Below are positions 8,705-18,771 of a stretch of DNA of 64,000 nt, piece by piece; the first letter of the stretch is position 1; every line of letters begins with the position of its first letter. The position numbers and the translations under genes are program-made. The notes beneath the pieces were generated by a model, which was given only the letters and a program-made list of their open reading frames with translations, ran no database searches and was not told the DNA's origin. This DNA comes from Sphingobacteriales bacterium. Lineage in GTDB: Bacteria; Bacteroidota; Bacteroidia; Chitinophagales; LD1. Where the stretch lies: assembly GCA_018262795.1 (NCBI GenBank), contig JADFDM010000002.1, positions 248,001-312,000 of the forward strand, written 5' to 3'.

Positions 8705-8709
8705 TACAC

Positions 8710-9090
8710 AACCACTAAGAACACAAGGGATACACGATGAACACAAGAGAAGCTCATGGTGACCTTTGTGGTAAAAGCATTGAATTGTTAAAGGTCTATC
8801 GTCTAAAGTCTATCATCTAATTATCTAAGATGGTTAATGAGAGGTACCGTATTAGCTGTTCGATTAACTCCGGCCTTTAGGCTGGAGATAGAATCAACCA
8901 AACCTCCTGGGCTTTAGCCCTGATTGTGTTCGGAGTCATGGCTAAAGCCAATACGAGGTGTTGCGTTTCTCTCCGCCATAAATGACGGAGTTAATTATTT
9001 TCTATCGGTCGAAGTTTCATGGATCGAAACATTCAGCAGGTAAAGGCTCCATCTATCAGAACAAAAATGAACCACTAAGAACACAAGGGA
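8710..9090. repeat. 381-bp direct repeat, copy 2
   Basis: Second copy of the unit at 8324-8704, five bases after the first. The near identity points to a recent tandem duplication, or to an assembly error. Confidence 0.9.
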
Positions 9091-9140
9091 AAACTCATTG
9101 TGCTCTTTGTGCTTTTCCCTTTGCGACCTTTGTGGTTAGA
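9090..9140. repeat. 51-bp direct repeat, copy 2
   Basis: Copy of 8196-8246 with a single G-to-C difference in the CTTTGTGGTTTTCC part. Confidence 0.75.
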
Positions 9141-9223
9141 ATAGAGGAGAGCCAAGAGCCAATCAGCACATCCGCCTATCAGCACATCAGCCTATTATCC
9201 TATCCTTCTTCCTTCGGAAATAA

Positions 9224-10213
9224 TCAGGAATAAATTTTGGTAAAATAACTCACGGTGAGGGCGAGTCCTTTTTCAAAATCGAACTCGGGATGATAGCATA
9301 GCAATGATTTTGCACGAGTAATATCGGCCAATGAATTTCTCACATCGCCCATTCGCGATTCGCGGTAAGTGGGGGCGTGATCGCTGTTCAGCAGGTGCTG
9401 AATGTTTTGGTAAAGTTGATTGACAGAGAATTTTTGCCCCACCGCAATGTTATACACTTTAGCGGCAGCTTCGGCATTATCGGTGAGCATAGCCAGCACA
9501 TTGGCTTGCACCGCATTTTCTACAAACGTAAAGTCGCGCGTTTGCTCGCCATCGCCATCTATAAAAACTTCTTCGCGCTTCAGTATTTTGCTCACGAACA
9601 AAGGAATGACCGCAGCATACATTCCATTGGGGTCTTGCTTGGGACCGAAAATATTGAAGTATCGCAGACCCAACACTTTCATTCCATACACTGAATGAAA
9701 CACATTGGCATACAGCTCATTGGCATATTTGCTGACGGCATAGGGCGATAAAGGCGAGCCTATCTTCTCTTCTACTTTTGGCAGCGACTTTTCATCGCCA
9801 TACACCGAGGAGGAGGAGGCATAAACAAATTGTTTCACTCCGGCATCTTTCGCGGCAATAAGCATGTTTACAAAACCCGAAACATTGACGGCATTTGTAT
9901 TTTCAGGTTCTTTGATGGAACGCGGCACTGAACCCAAAGCCGCCTGGTGCGACACGTAATCTATTCCTTCACAAGCTTTGCGACACTGCTCCAAATCACG
10001 GATGTCACCTTCCATAAATTCAAAAGCCGGGTTGGATTCAAATTCGGTGAGATTAGAAGAGCGCCCCGTAGCCAGATTATCGAAAACCCGCACTTTTCGC
10101 GCTCCGTATTTCAAGAGATATTCCACGATGTTTGACCCAATAAATCCTGCGCCACCGGTCACTAAGAAATGATAGGATGAAAGCTCTTTATCGTGATACT
10201 TTATATCGTACAT
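9224..10213 (-). CDS. wbpP: UDP-N-acetylhexosamine 4-epimerase, WbpP/TviC type
   Basis: The protein has 329 residues and is an extended short-chain dehydrogenase with GGAGFIG at residues 20-26 and the catalytic YAVSK motif near residue 160. HQAALGSVPRSI and GLRYFNIFGPKQDPNG are characteristic of the WbpP/TviC group, which interconverts UDP-GlcNAc/UDP-GalNAc or their uronic acids. Paired with the WbpO/TviB dehydrogenase in the same operon, it would give UDP-GalNAcA. It is the last gene of the long operon, 15 bp after rfbB, and runs into the repeat zone. A generic UDP-glucose 4-epimerase is less likely. Confidence 0.88.
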   Translation of the reverse strand: MYDIKYHDKELSSYHFLVTGGAGFIGSNIVEYLLKYGARKVRVFDNLATGRSSNLTEFESNPAFEFMEGDIRDLEQCRKACEGIDYVSHQAALGSVPRSIKEPENTNAVNVSGFVNMLIAAKDAGVKQFVYASSSSVYGDEKSLPKVEEKIGSPLSPYAVSKYANELYANVFHSVYGMKVLGLRYFNIFGPKQDPNGMYAAVIPLFVSKILKREEVFIDGDGEQTRDFTFVENAVQANVLAMLTDNAEAAAKVYNIAVGQKFSVNQLYQNIQHLLNSDHAPTYRESRMGDVRNSLADITRAKSLLCYHPEFDFEKGLALTVSYFTKIYS

Positions 10214-10228
10214 GGAGCGGAATTGTTT

Positions 10229-11296
10229 TTAGCGGTTCACATATTGGTTGGTGTAATATTGCTGATATTGCCCGGAGGTGACATGGTGCAGCCATTCTTC
10301 ATTGGCTAAATACCAATCCACCGTTTTCTCTAATCCTTCTTCAAATTGTAAAGATGGTTTCCAACCTAAATCCTGCTGAAGTTTGGTGGAATCAATGGCG
10401 TAGCGAAGGTCGTGCCCCGCGCGATCTTTCACAAAGGTGATGAGCTTCTCATTCTCTCCTTCGAGCCGGCCAAGTTTTCGATCCATGATGCGGCACAGTA
10501 GGCGAATTACTTCAATATTCGTCCATTCATTGTGCCCGCCCACATTGTACGTAGAGCCGTTAGCGGCTTTATGAAAAATAATATCAATGGCTCTGGCGTG
10601 ATCTTCTACATACAACCAATCGCGCACGTTTTCGCCCTTTCCATAAATAGGGAGCGGCTTGCGATTTTTGATATTGTAAATGCACAGGGGTATCAACTTT
10701 TCGGGGAAATGATTAGGCCCGTAATTATTAGAACAGTTGGAGATGACGCAGGGCAAGTTGTATGTGTCGTGATAAGCTCTCACAAAATGATCGCTGGCAG
10801 CTTTGGACGCAGAGTAAGGGCTGTGCGGATCGTAAGATGTTTGCTCAGTAAAAATTCCATCGGCACCCAAACTGCCATATACCTCATCGGTAGAAACATG
10901 ATAAAATCTTTTGCCTGTGGGCACCGGCCTATCCTTTGAGCAATTCCATATAGCTCGTGCAGCGTTTAAAAGATTAACGGTTCCAATCACGTTGGTCATC
11001 ACAAACTCCAGTGGGTGGCTGATGGAGCGATCCACATGACTTTCGGCAGCTAAGTGAATCACCGCCTCGAACTGATGCTCTTTAAATAAGGCCAGTACAA
11101 AATCAGCATCTACAATATCTCCTTTTATAAAGTGATAATTCGGCTTAGATTCTACATCCTTGAGATTCTCCAGATTTCCGGCATAGGTCAACTTATCGAA
11201 GTTGTAAATCTCACACTCCGGGTACTTGTTTACAAATAGGCGAACCACATGAGATCCAATAAAACCCGCTCCTCCGGTGATCAGAATTTTCTTCAT
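10229..11296 (-). CDS. rfbB: dTDP-glucose 4,6-dehydratase
   Basis: The enzyme converts dTDP-glucose to dTDP-4-keto-6-deoxyglucose with bound NAD. GGAGFIGSH lies at the N-terminus and YSASKAASDH supplies the catalytic Tyr and Lys; STDEVYGSLG carries the Thr-Asp-Glu triad typical of RfbB. I set the start at the ATG at 11296 (MKKILIT); an upstream in-frame ATG at 11317 would overlap the preceding gene and add seven residues. It gives 355 residues, the normal length. Oddly, it is separated from rfbC and rfbD by four genes and repeats. Confidence 0.95.
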   Translation of the reverse strand: MKKILITGGAGFIGSHVVRLFVNKYPECEIYNFDKLTYAGNLENLKDVESKPNYHFIKGDIVDADFVLALFKEHQFEAVIHLAAESHVDRSISHPLEFVMTNVIGTVNLLNAARAIWNCSKDRPVPTGKRFYHVSTDEVYGSLGADGIFTEQTSYDPHSPYSASKAASDHFVRAYHDTYNLPCVISNCSNNYGPNHFPEKLIPLCIYNIKNRKPLPIYGKGENVRDWLYVEDHARAIDIIFHKAANGSTYNVGGHNEWTNIEVIRLLCRIMDRKLGRLEGENEKLITFVKDRAGHDLRYAIDSTKLQQDLGWKPSLQFEEGLEKTVDWYLANEEWLHHVTSGQYQQYYTNQYVNR

Positions 11297-11304
11297 TTCA
11301 GTGT

Positions 11305-12594
11305 TTATAGGCTCCAATAGGTTACTGATTTTATTTTCTTTCTCAAATCGCCTTTTACATCCACCACAATGCCATCGGGCTTTAATATTTTTTTGAAGAA
11401 ATCATCATTTAAAGTCGAAAACTGTTCGTGATTTACCGTCACAATGACTGCATCGTAGTCGGTGCCGTATTCTTTGTTTAAGTGAATGCCATATTCCTCA
11501 TGAAACTCTTCGGCATCGGCATAGGGATCTACCACTTCTGTTTTTACCGAATACTTGTTCAACTCTTGAATCACATCCACCACTTTACTGTTGCGGATGT
11601 CGCTCACATTCTCCTTAAAAGTAGCGCCCATCACCAATATTTTTGTGGCATCAATTTGCTTGTGCTGCTTAATCATTTGCTGCACCAGCTTGCGAGCCAC
11701 ATGCGCGCCCATGTCGTCATTAATTCTGCGACCTGCTAAAATCACTTCAGGGTTATAGCCCAGTGCAAGCGATTTATAAGTGAGGTAATAGGGATCCACG
11801 CCAATGCAATGCCCGCCCACTAATCCGGGATAGAATTTTAAAAAGTTCCACTTGGTGCCGGCTGCCTCCAGCACTTCGTAAGTATTAATGCCCATCAAGT
11901 CAAAAATCCGGGAAAGCTCGTTCATCAGTGCAATGTTCAAGTCGCGCTGCGTGTTTTCAATAATCTTTGCTGCTTCAGCTACTTTAATAGCCGATGCTCG
12001 GTAAGTACCCGCAGTCACAATAATTTCATAGGTGCGGGCAATCACGTCTAAAGCTTCCGCATCGCAACCTGAAACTACTTTCCGAATTTTGGTAATGGTA
12101 TGCTCTTTATCGCCCGGATTAATTCTTTCAGGAGAATAACCTAATTTAAAATCAAGCCCCATTTTAAGACCGGAAATTTCTTCCATCACAGGCAGACAAT
12201 CATCTTCGGTGCAACCCGGATATACGGTGGATTCAAATACCACATAATCCCCCTTCTTCAACACTTTTCCAATGGTAGCAGAAGCACTTAATACAGGTTT
12301 TAGGTCGGGCACATTGTGCTTATCTACCGGAGTAGGAACCGCCACAATAAAAAAGTTGGCCTCTTTCAGATCGTCTAAGTTGGCTGTAAAAAGGATATCG
12401 GTTCCTTCAAAATCCTTTGCCTCTAATTCATTGCTGGGGTCTATGTGATTCTTCATCATATCCACCCGCTTTTGATTAATGTCGAAGCCGATTACGCTAA
12501 TTTTTTTGGCGAATTCCAAAGCAATAGGAAGGCCTACATAGCCCAATCCAATCACTGCTAATTTCTTTTTCTTGTCAAGTAAGTCTTGAATCAT
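11305..12594 (-). CDS. wbpO: UDP-N-acetyl-hexosamine 6-dehydrogenase, WbpO/TviB type
   Basis: The 429-residue protein belongs to the nucleotide-sugar dehydrogenase family: the Rossmann motif GLGYVG is at residues 16-21 and the catalytic Cys lies in [12 protein letters not shown] near residue 260. [12 protein letters not shown] and [11 protein letters not shown] match the WbpO/TviB (Vi-antigen) branch rather than UDP-glucose dehydrogenases. The reaction is a four-electron oxidation of C6 using two NAD. It overlaps the acetyltransferase gene upstream by four bases. A WbpA-type UDP-GlcNAc dehydrogenase is a possible alternative. Confidence 0.88.
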   Translation of the reverse strand: MIQDLLDKKKKLAVIGLGYVGLPIALEFAKKISVIGFDINQKRVDMMKNHIDPSNELEAKDFEGTDILFTANLDDLKEANFFIVAVPTPVDKHNVPDLKPVLSASATIGKVLKKGDYVVFESTVYPGCTEDDCLPVMEEISGLKMGLDFKLGYSPERINPGDKEHTITKIRKVVSGCDAEALDVIARTYEIIVTAGTYRASAIKVAEAAKIIENTQRDLNIALMNELSRIFDLMGINTYEVLEAAGTKWNFLKFYPGLVGGHCIGVDPYYLTYKSLALGYNPEVILAGRRINDDMGAHVARKLVQQMIKQHKQIDATKILVMGATFKENVSDIRNSKVVDVIQELNKYSVKTEVVDPYADAEEFHEEYGIHLNKEYGTDYDAVIVTVNHEQFSTLNDDFFKKILKPDGIVVDVKGDLRKKIKSVTYWSL

Positions 12595-13184
12595 TTCTGT
12601 TTAATTTTTACAACTGTATTTTCTGTTAACTGATATTGCTCCCCACTTTCGGGGCAGATAGCTATTCCACTTGAGTCGAAATGTAACCGATGACCAAACT
12701 CACTCATCCAACCTATTTGCTTAGAAGGGTTTCCCACTACTAAGGCATAGGCCGGAATATTTTTGGTAACCACTGCTCCCGCACCAACAAAGGCATATTC
12801 ACCAATATCGTGACCACAAACAATGGTAGAGTTTGCCCCGATAGAAGCCCCTTTCTTGACCACCGTTTTGGCATACTGCCCTCTCCTATTCACCGCACTT
12901 CGCGGGTTGGTAACATTGGTAAAAACACAGGAGGGGCCTAAGAACACATCGTCTTCGCAAATCACACCGGTGTAGATAGACACATTGTTTTGCACCTTCA
13001 CATTATCACCGAGTATCACTCCATCCGACACGACCACATTTTGCCCCACATTGCAGTTCTCTCCAATTTTCGACCCGGACATAATATGGCTGAAATGCCA
13101 GATTTTAGTTCCGTTGCCAATTTCGCAACCTGCATCAATCACTGCGGTTGGGTGCGCAAAGTAGGGATTGCTTTCCATAGCCAT
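12591..13184 (-). CDS. left-handed beta-helix acetyltransferase, WbpD-like
   Basis: The protein has 197 residues with hexapeptide repeats over about residues 10-150 (for example [25 protein letters not shown]), the LbH acyltransferase fold. [15 protein letters not shown] is typical of the WbpD/WlbB group, which N-acetylates UDP-2-acetamido-3-amino-uronic acid from acetyl-CoA. Together with the aminotransferase at 15.5-16.6 kb this suggests a diacetamido-sugar branch, but the WbpB-type oxidase needed between dehydrogenase and aminotransferase is not in the window. The gene overlaps both neighbours. Confidence 0.82.
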   Translation of the reverse strand: MAMESNPYFAHPTAVIDAGCEIGNGTKIWHFSHIMSGSKIGENCNVGQNVVVSDGVILGDNVKVQNNVSIYTGVICEDDVFLGPSCVFTNVTNPRSAVNRRGQYAKTVVKKGASIGANSTIVCGHDIGEYAFVGAGAVVTKNIPAYALVVGNPSKQIGWMSEFGHRLHFDSSGIAICPESGEQYQLTENTVVKIKQK

Positions 13185-14152
13185 TATTCAAAGCGGTGTT
13201 TAGATTCAAACAAAATTTCGTCCGGTAATGATTTAAAATACTCGTAAGTGATTTTAAGTCCTTCGCTCCTTCCCACTTGCGGTTCCCAATTTAAAATTTC
13301 GCGAGCGCGGGTAATATCGGGTTGCCTTTGCTTGGGATCATCTACCGGCAACGACTTATAAATGACCTTTTGAGTAGTTTCGGTTAGTTTAATTATTTCT
13401 TCGGCAAAATCACTGATGGTCAATTCATCGGGGTTGCCAATGTTGACCGGTTGGTGGTAGTTGCTTAACAGTAAGCGATAAATTCCTTCTACCAAATCAT
13501 CCACATAGCAAAATGAACGAGTTTGGCTGCCATCTCCAAAAACGGTCAGGTCTTCGCCTCTCAATGCCTGCCCAATAAATGCAGGTAATACTCTTCCATC
13601 ATTCAATCGCATTCGAGGGCCGTAAGTATTGAAGATGCGAACAATTTTAGTGTCTAAGCCGTGGAAGGTGTGATAGGCCATCGTTAGCGCTTCTTGAAAA
13701 CGCTTGGCTTCATCGTACACGCCTCGTGGCCCCACCGGATTCACATTGCCCCAATAATCTTCCGTTTGGGGGTGCACTAATGGGTCCCCGTAAACTTCGG
13801 AAGTAGAAGCAACGAGGATAGTCGCTTTCTTCGCTTTTGCCAAGCCCAAAAGATTATGTGTTCCCAAGGAACCTACCTTGAGTGTTTGAATGGGGATTTT
13901 AAGGTAATCAATAGGTGAAGCCGGAGAAGCAAAATGCAGAATGTAATCTAACTGACCGGGCACGTGCACAAACCGAGAAACATCACAATGATAAAACTCG
14001 AATTGCTTTAACTTAAACAGGTGTTCAATATTTTTCAGATCACCGGTTATTAGGTTATCCATCCCCACCACGTGGTATCCTTCTTGAATAAACCGATCAC
14101 AAAGGTGTGAACCCAGAAAACCCGCTGCACCGGTAATTAATATCTTCTTCAT
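13184..14152 (-). CDS. UDP-glucuronate decarboxylase (UDP-xylose synthase)
   Basis: The 322-residue extended short-chain dehydrogenase starts with [42 protein letters not shown] (catalytic Tyr and Lys) and the Arg-rich [11 protein letters not shown] are signature segments of UDP-xylose synthases. It converts UDP-glucuronate to UDP-xylose with release of CO2. The UDP-glucuronate would come from the dehydrogenase encoded directly upstream, with which it overlaps by four bases. Confidence 0.92.
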   Translation of the reverse strand: MKKILITGAAGFLGSHLCDRFIQEGYHVVGMDNLITGDLKNIEHLFKLKQFEFYHCDVSRFVHVPGQLDYILHFASPASPIDYLKIPIQTLKVGSLGTHNLLGLAKAKKATILVASTSEVYGDPLVHPQTEDYWGNVNPVGPRGVYDEAKRFQEALTMAYHTFHGLDTKIVRIFNTYGPRMRLNDGRVLPAFIGQALRGEDLTVFGDGSQTRSFCYVDDLVEGIYRLLLSNYHQPVNIGNPDELTISDFAEEIIKLTETTQKVIYKSLPVDDPKQRQPDITRAREILNWEPQVGRSEGLKITYEYFKSLPDEILFESKHRFE

Positions 14153-15462
14153 GATTTCACGGTTTCTCTTCCAATGCTGAAATATGTAAACCCATGCTCC
14201 TTCATGGCTCCTGTATGGTAGAGGTTTCGTCCATCAAATATTACTTTCTCTTTGAGCAAGGAGGTGATTTTACTGAAATCAGGTGAGCGAAACACATTCC
14301 ATTCTGTGAGAATAGCCAGTGAGTCGGCTCCGGTTAAAGCATCGTATTCATTTTCGGCAAAATAGATTTTATCGGTATAAATTCGCTTTGCATTTGGCAT
14401 CGCTTCGGGGTCATAAGCGCGTATTTTTGCACCTTGCTCAATTAGCTTATCAATTATATAGAGAGCCGGAGCCTCGCGGATGTCATCGGTATTGGGCTTA
14501 AATGCCAAACCCCAAAGCGCAATAGTCTTTCCTTTTATGTTCCCTTTATAGTAACTTATGATTGTTTGAAAAAACTTCTCTCGTTGCCATTCATTCACGG
14601 CCATCACTGCATCCAAAATTCTAAAATTGTATTCGTACTCTTTAGCTGTATGGAAAAGTGCATTTACATCTTTAGGGAAACAACTTCCACCATAACCGGC
14701 TCCCGCAAAGAGAAAACGCTTTCCTATTCGCGAGTCTGTTCCTATTCCTTTTCTGATATTGTCCACATCAGCTCCCACCTTCTCACACAGGTTTGCGATC
14801 TCATTCATAAAGGAAATCTTGGTAGCTAAAAAAGCATTGGCAGCATATTTCGTCACCTCAGCACTTCGCTCATCCATAAATATGACCGGATTGCCCTGAC
14901 GAACAAAAGGTTCATATAACTCTTCCATAATAGCCCTTGCCTTTTCTGACCGGGTACCTACCACTACTCTTTCGGGCTTCATAAAATCTTCTACGGCTAC
15001 TCCTTCTCTCAAAAATTCAGGATTTGAAACTACGTCAAATTCTTTTCCGCCATTTGCGCTTATCGTGTTTCTGACCTTATCGGCTGTGCCTACGGGAACC
15101 GTACTTTTATTTACCACCACCGTGTAGCTCTGAAGTAATTTGCCCAACTGTTGGGCTACTCCAAGTACATATTGCAAGTCGGCACTGCCATCTTCACCGG
15201 GAGGAGTAGGCAAGGCTAAGAAAATGACTTTTGCTCCTTGAATACCGTCTGCCAACGAAGTGGTAAACTTTAATCTTCCCTGTTTTGTATTTCTTGCAAA
15301 TAAGTTTTCCAACTCCGGTTCGTAAATGGGAACGATGCCCTTATTCAGGCTATCCACCTTTTGTTCGTTTACGTCAATACAGATTACTTCATTTCCCGTT
15401 TCGGCAAAACAAGTGCCTGTGACCAAACCAACATAACCGGTTCCAACTACTGCAATTTTCAT
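14149..15462 (-). CDS. ugd: UDP-glucose 6-dehydrogenase
   Basis: The 437-residue enzyme oxidises UDP-glucose to UDP-glucuronate. GTGYVG is at residues 7-12, the catalytic Cys is in [10 protein letters not shown] near residue 260, and the C-terminal UDP-binding segment contains FDGRNLY. The order aminotransferase, ugd, UDP-xylose synthase with ATGA overlaps makes a tight operon. The family call is firm. Confidence 0.95.
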   Translation of the reverse strand: MKIAVVGTGYVGLVTGTCFAETGNEVICIDVNEQKVDSLNKGIVPIYEPELENLFARNTKQGRLKFTTSLADGIQGAKVIFLALPTPPGEDGSADLQYVLGVAQQLGKLLQSYTVVVNKSTVPVGTADKVRNTISANGGKEFDVVSNPEFLREGVAVEDFMKPERVVVGTRSEKARAIMEELYEPFVRQGNPVIFMDERSAEVTKYAANAFLATKISFMNEIANLCEKVGADVDNIRKGIGTDSRIGKRFLFAGAGYGGSCFPKDVNALFHTAKEYEYNFRILDAVMAVNEWQREKFFQTIISYYKGNIKGKTIALWGLAFKPNTDDIREAPALYIIDKLIEQGAKIRAYDPEAMPNAKRIYTDKIYFAENEYDALTGADSLAILTEWNVFRSPDFSKITSLLKEKVIFDGRNLYHTGAMKEHGFTYFSIGRETVKS

Positions 15463-16592
15463 CCAATCATTTTTTTAACTGTTTCGGCAATATACCGTAA
15501 ACCTTCTTCGGTAAACTCAGTATGGATAGGTAAGGACAAAACGCAATCGCTCAAGGCTTCGGTAATAGGAAACGCCCCTTGCTCATACCTATCATCCTTA
15601 TAAGCATTTTGAAGATGTAGAGGGATGGGGTAATAAATCATTGAAGGGACTCCTGCTTCAGCCAGTTTTTCCCTAAGCTCATTTCTATTGACATTTCTTA
15701 GCTGTAGCGTGTACTGATGAAAAACATGCGTAGAGTTTGGAGACCGAACAGGAATTTGAATATTCTTTAAATCCATAAAGACCTGATCGTAGTAGTCTGC
15801 CACGTTTCGTCTTCTTGCAGCATAATCATCCAGATATTTCAGTTTAATATCTAACACGGCAGCTTGCAAAGTATCTAAGCGGGAGTTCACGCCTATTTCA
15901 TCATGTACATACTGTACGCTTTGTCCGTGATTAGCTATCATGCGTATTTTCTTTTCTAGCGCATCGTCATTGGTAAAAATAGCGCCCCCATCGCCAAAAC
16001 AACCGAGGTTTTTAGAGGGGAAAAAGGAGGTAGTTCCAATAGTGCCAATTGTACCTGCCTTTTTTGAACTTCCGTCAGAGAAGAAATAATCGGCACCAAT
16101 GGCTTGTGCCGTATCTTCTATCACAGCAAGATTATATTTGGCCGCTATTTTCATAATGGCCTCCATATCGGCACACTGCCCAAACAGGTGAACCGGTACA
16201 ATCGCTTTTGTCTTTTCCGTAATTGCCTTTTCGATAGCTTCAGGATCAATGGTAAAAGTAGCTGAGTTTACCTCTACCAAAACGGGTTTTAGCCGGAGTA
16301 GAGCGATTACTTCAGCGGTAGCCACGTAAGTAAATGAAGCCGTAATCACCTCATCGCCCTCCTTGAGGCCAAGCGCCATCATGGCAATTTGCAAGGCATC
16401 GGTGCCATTGGCGCATCCTATCACATGTTTTACTTCGAGATAACGAGCAAGATTTTCTTCAAACTGCTTTACTTGTGGTCCTTTAATAAATTTGCCGGTG
16501 CTTAACACTTCTTGAATGGCATTATCTATTTCCACTTTAATTCGATTGTACTGGGTTGTCAGGTCAACCATCTGGATTTCGCTCACAGTCAC
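15459..16592 (-). CDS. DegT/DnrJ/EryC1 family sugar aminotransferase
   Basis: The 377-residue PLP enzyme transfers an amino group to a keto nucleotide sugar. The PLP lysine is in FFPSKNLGCFGDGGA, and IGCANGTDALQIA and EDTAQAIGA are standard family segments. Its presence with a WbpD-like acetyltransferase suggests a WbpE/WlbC-like role on a 3-keto uronic acid sugar, which is inference. It is the first gene of the minus-strand operon that runs to 9224. Confidence 0.88.
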   Translation of the reverse strand: MTVSEIQMVDLTTQYNRIKVEIDNAIQEVLSTGKFIKGPQVKQFEENLARYLEVKHVIGCANGTDALQIAMMALGLKEGDEVITASFTYVATAEVIALLRLKPVLVEVNSATFTIDPEAIEKAITEKTKAIVPVHLFGQCADMEAIMKIAAKYNLAVIEDTAQAIGADYFFSDGSSKKAGTIGTIGTTSFFPSKNLGCFGDGGAIFTNDDALEKKIRMIANHGQSVQYVHDEIGVNSRLDTLQAAVLDIKLKYLDDYAARRRNVADYYDQVFMDLKNIQIPVRSPNSTHVFHQYTLQLRNVNRNELREKLAEAGVPSMIYYPIPLHLQNAYKDDRYEQGAFPITEALSDCVLSLPIHTEFTEEGLRYIAETVKKMIG

Positions 16593-16593
16593 A

Positions 16594-16623
16594 TTTTTTG
16601 GGCGGGCTAAAATAATATTTTTG
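16594..16623 (+). promoter_or_regulatory. candidate Bacteroidota promoter
   Basis: TTTTTTG at 16594-16600 and TATTTTTG at 16616-16623 match the TTTG and TAnnTTTG boxes, though the 15-bp spacing is shorter than usual. The next plus-strand ATG is 26 bases downstream (16650). The region is shared with the divergent aminotransferase operon. Confidence 0.4.
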
Positions 16624-16649
16624 CCTTAACGCTGTTTTTAAGTGTACTC

Positions 16650-17450
16650 ATGAAAAGTCTTCTTCCAATTAAAAAATTACTCCTCTTTATTTTAATCACT
16701 TTGCTTTCGGTAACCGGATATGGGCAGGAGAAGAAAGAGTCTTCTCCAAAGAAGGAGAAAAAGCATTTTGAGCCGAATAATGCCATTTTATTTTCTCCTG
16801 TATATACCGCACAGTTCCCTTTCGGAAATATGCAGGACCGCTTTGGATTCAACAGTTTGTTTGGCTTTGCTATTCATTACAAAATGAATAAAAACTGGTT
16901 GATAGGCTTGGAGGGGAACTTCTTATTCGGGACTACAGTTCGCGATTACTATATCTTAGATAATATTTCGACCCACACCGGGCAGTTTATCAGTCAGAAT
17001 AATAGTTTGATAGCTGTAAGCCCACAAGAGAGAGGCTTTGCGCTAAAATTCAATGTGGGCAAAATTGTTCCCTTCTCTGAAACTTACCCCGATGCCGGGT
17101 TACTTTTTATGACAGGCTTCGGAATGTTGCAACATAAAATTGCCATTGATGTGCGCGCAGCTTCCTTGCCACAATTAGACAAAACCTACCGGAAAGGGTA
17201 CGACCGAATGTGTAATGGCCCGGTTATTTCGCAGTTTATTGGAGGAATTTTTATGGAACGAAGAAGATTTATTAGCGCTTATGTTGGCTTGCAGTTTGAT
17301 GTAGGCTTTACTCAAAACCAAAGGGCTTACGATTTTTACAGCAAGGCAAAGTTGGACGAGAAGCGGATTGACCTTTTTCTTGGTGTGAAAGTGGGCTGGA
17401 TTATCCCTTACTTTCTCAAGTCGAGCGAAAAAGAATATTACTATTACTGA
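16650..17450 (+). CDS. secreted protein, probable outer-membrane beta-barrel
   Basis: The 266-residue protein has an N-terminal signal peptide (hydrophobic residues 8-24, likely cleavage near VTGYGQ). The rest alternates aromatic and polar residues, contains AIHYKMNKNWLIGLEGNFL, and ends in YFLKSSEKEYYYY, as in small outer-membrane beta-barrels of Bacteroidota. No enzyme motif is visible. Its stop codon overlaps the waaA start (TGATG), so the two are co-translated; a function in the outer membrane near lipid A/Kdo synthesis is possible but unproven. Confidence 0.6.
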   Translation: MKSLLPIKKLLLFILITLLSVTGYGQEKKESSPKKEKKHFEPNNAILFSPVYTAQFPFGNMQDRFGFNSLFGFAIHYKMNKNWLIGLEGNFLFGTTVRDYYILDNISTHTGQFISQNNSLIAVSPQERGFALKFNVGKIVPFSETYPDAGLLFMTGFGMLQHKIAIDVRAASLPQLDKTYRKGYDRMCNGPVISQFIGGIFMERRRFISAYVGLQFDVGFTQNQRAYDFYSKAKLDEKRIDLFLGVKVGWIIPYFLKSSEKEYYYY

Positions 17451-18694
17451 TGCTTTCTTTTTCGGTTTTCGCCTATAATCTTTTTATCCGACTCTATAGC
17501 TTAGCGCTCACCTTAGCTGCACCGTTTCACCGCAAAGCCAAGGCTTGGAAAGAAGGCCGAAAAAACTTCCCCTCCATACATCTATCGGCTGCAAATAGAG
17601 TATGGGTACATTGCGCCTCGCTGGGCGAGTTTGAACAAGCGCGCCCACTGATTGAAAAGATAAAAAAAGGAAAACCTTCTCACCAAATCATCCTCTCCTT
17701 TTTTTCGCCTTCGGGTTACGAAGTGCGCAAAAATTACAAGGGGGCAGATGCGGTGGTGTACCTGCCTTTAGATACTCACAAAAACGCTATAAAGTTTATA
17801 GACGAAGTGCAACCTAACCTTGTCATCTTTGTGAAATATGAGTTTTGGTTTAATCTCTTAAATGAAATCAGACTCCGTAAAATCCCGGCAATACTCATCA
17901 GTTCTACTTTTCGAAAAGACCAAATATTCTTTACCTGGTACGGAGGCTTACATCGCAGCATGTTAAATTGTTTTGCTCAAATTTTTGTGCAAAACACAAT
18001 TTCTAAAGACCTCTTAAACGGGATTCAAGTCAAGTCAGCAATAGCCCCGGATACTCGCTTTGACCGAGTGAATGAAATAGCAAAACAGAAGGTTACCTTT
18101 CCACTTTTAGAGAAATTCAAGAATGGCAGGCCTATATTAATAGCCGGTAGCACGTGGCCGGCCGATGAAGATTTGATAGTTGAATGCATCAAAAATCAAA
18201 TTCCGAAAGATTACAAATACATTATTGCCCCGCATGAAATCAGTGGAAACCGTTTACAAAGATTATTACAGAGAACAGGGGCAAATACAAAGCTGTATTC
18301 GCAACTTACCGGTGAAAATGCTGAACTGACCAATGTAATTATCATAGACAATTACGGGATGCTCGCCTCAGCTTATTCTTATGGAAACATCGCTTACGTA
18401 GGTGGCGGATTTGATGCCAGCGTACATAATATACTGGAAGCGGCAGTGTACGCCCAACCGGTTATGTTTGGGCCTAATTATAATAAATCTATTGAAGCAA
18501 AAGATTTGATAGCGAGCGGTGGTGGTTTCACTATTTCTACCTTTCCTGAACTGCAACAAATTTTATTGTCTTTTACTTCCGGCAGCACTAATTCACTGCA
18601 AACTGCCGCTCAAAAGGCAGCTACTTACGTTAGTAATCATGTGGGAGGTACCGAACAGATTTATTCGTACCTCATTCACCAAGAGTACATTTAG
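17450..18694 (+). CDS. waaA: 3-deoxy-D-manno-octulosonic acid transferase
   Basis: The 414-residue GT30-family enzyme transfers Kdo from CMP-Kdo to lipid A precursor at the inner face of the inner membrane. An N-terminal hydrophobic segment is followed by VWVHCASLGEFEQARPLI, with the catalytic Glu in the GEF motif; AGSTWPADE, PHEIS and YVGGGFDASVHNILEAAVY are conserved donor-binding segments. It starts inside the stop codon of the preceding gene. Confidence 0.95.
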   Translation: MLSFSVFAYNLFIRLYSLALTLAAPFHRKAKAWKEGRKNFPSIHLSAANRVWVHCASLGEFEQARPLIEKIKKGKPSHQIILSFFSPSGYEVRKNYKGADAVVYLPLDTHKNAIKFIDEVQPNLVIFVKYEFWFNLLNEIRLRKIPAILISSTFRKDQIFFTWYGGLHRSMLNCFAQIFVQNTISKDLLNGIQVKSAIAPDTRFDRVNEIAKQKVTFPLLEKFKNGRPILIAGSTWPADEDLIVECIKNQIPKDYKYIIAPHEISGNRLQRLLQRTGANTKLYSQLTGENAELTNVIIIDNYGMLASAYSYGNIAYVGGGFDASVHNILEAAVYAQPVMFGPNYNKSIEAKDLIASGGGFTISTFPELQQILLSFTSGSTNSLQTAAQKAATYVSNHVGGTEQIYSYLIHQEYI

Positions 18695-18771
18695 CACCTT
18701 CATTTACCGTCTTTTGCGCTTCGCTATTATTTTGCGAATGATTATTTCCTTTATATTAGTTCTGAAATAGC

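Larger units (their letters stand above)
7942..9223. other. noncoding repeat zone inside the polysaccharide locus
   Basis: No credible gene lies in these 1.3 kb; short open frames are repeat-derived. The zone contains a 15-bp stem hairpin (8014-8046), a 51-bp repeat pair (8196-8246, 9090-9140), two copies of a 381-bp unit (8324-8704, 8710-9090) and, at 9150-9195, a short degenerate run with ATCAGCACATC copies. Several segments have the pattern ACCACTAAGAACAC ... CTTTGTGGT, a dispersed inverted-repeat type I recall from Bacteroidota intergenic regions. It separates the two minus-strand polysaccharide gene groups. Confidence 0.75.

Noticed and set aside
8982-9233. Small open frame of 83 codons
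   Set aside because: It is built from repeat sequence and has no protein-like composition.
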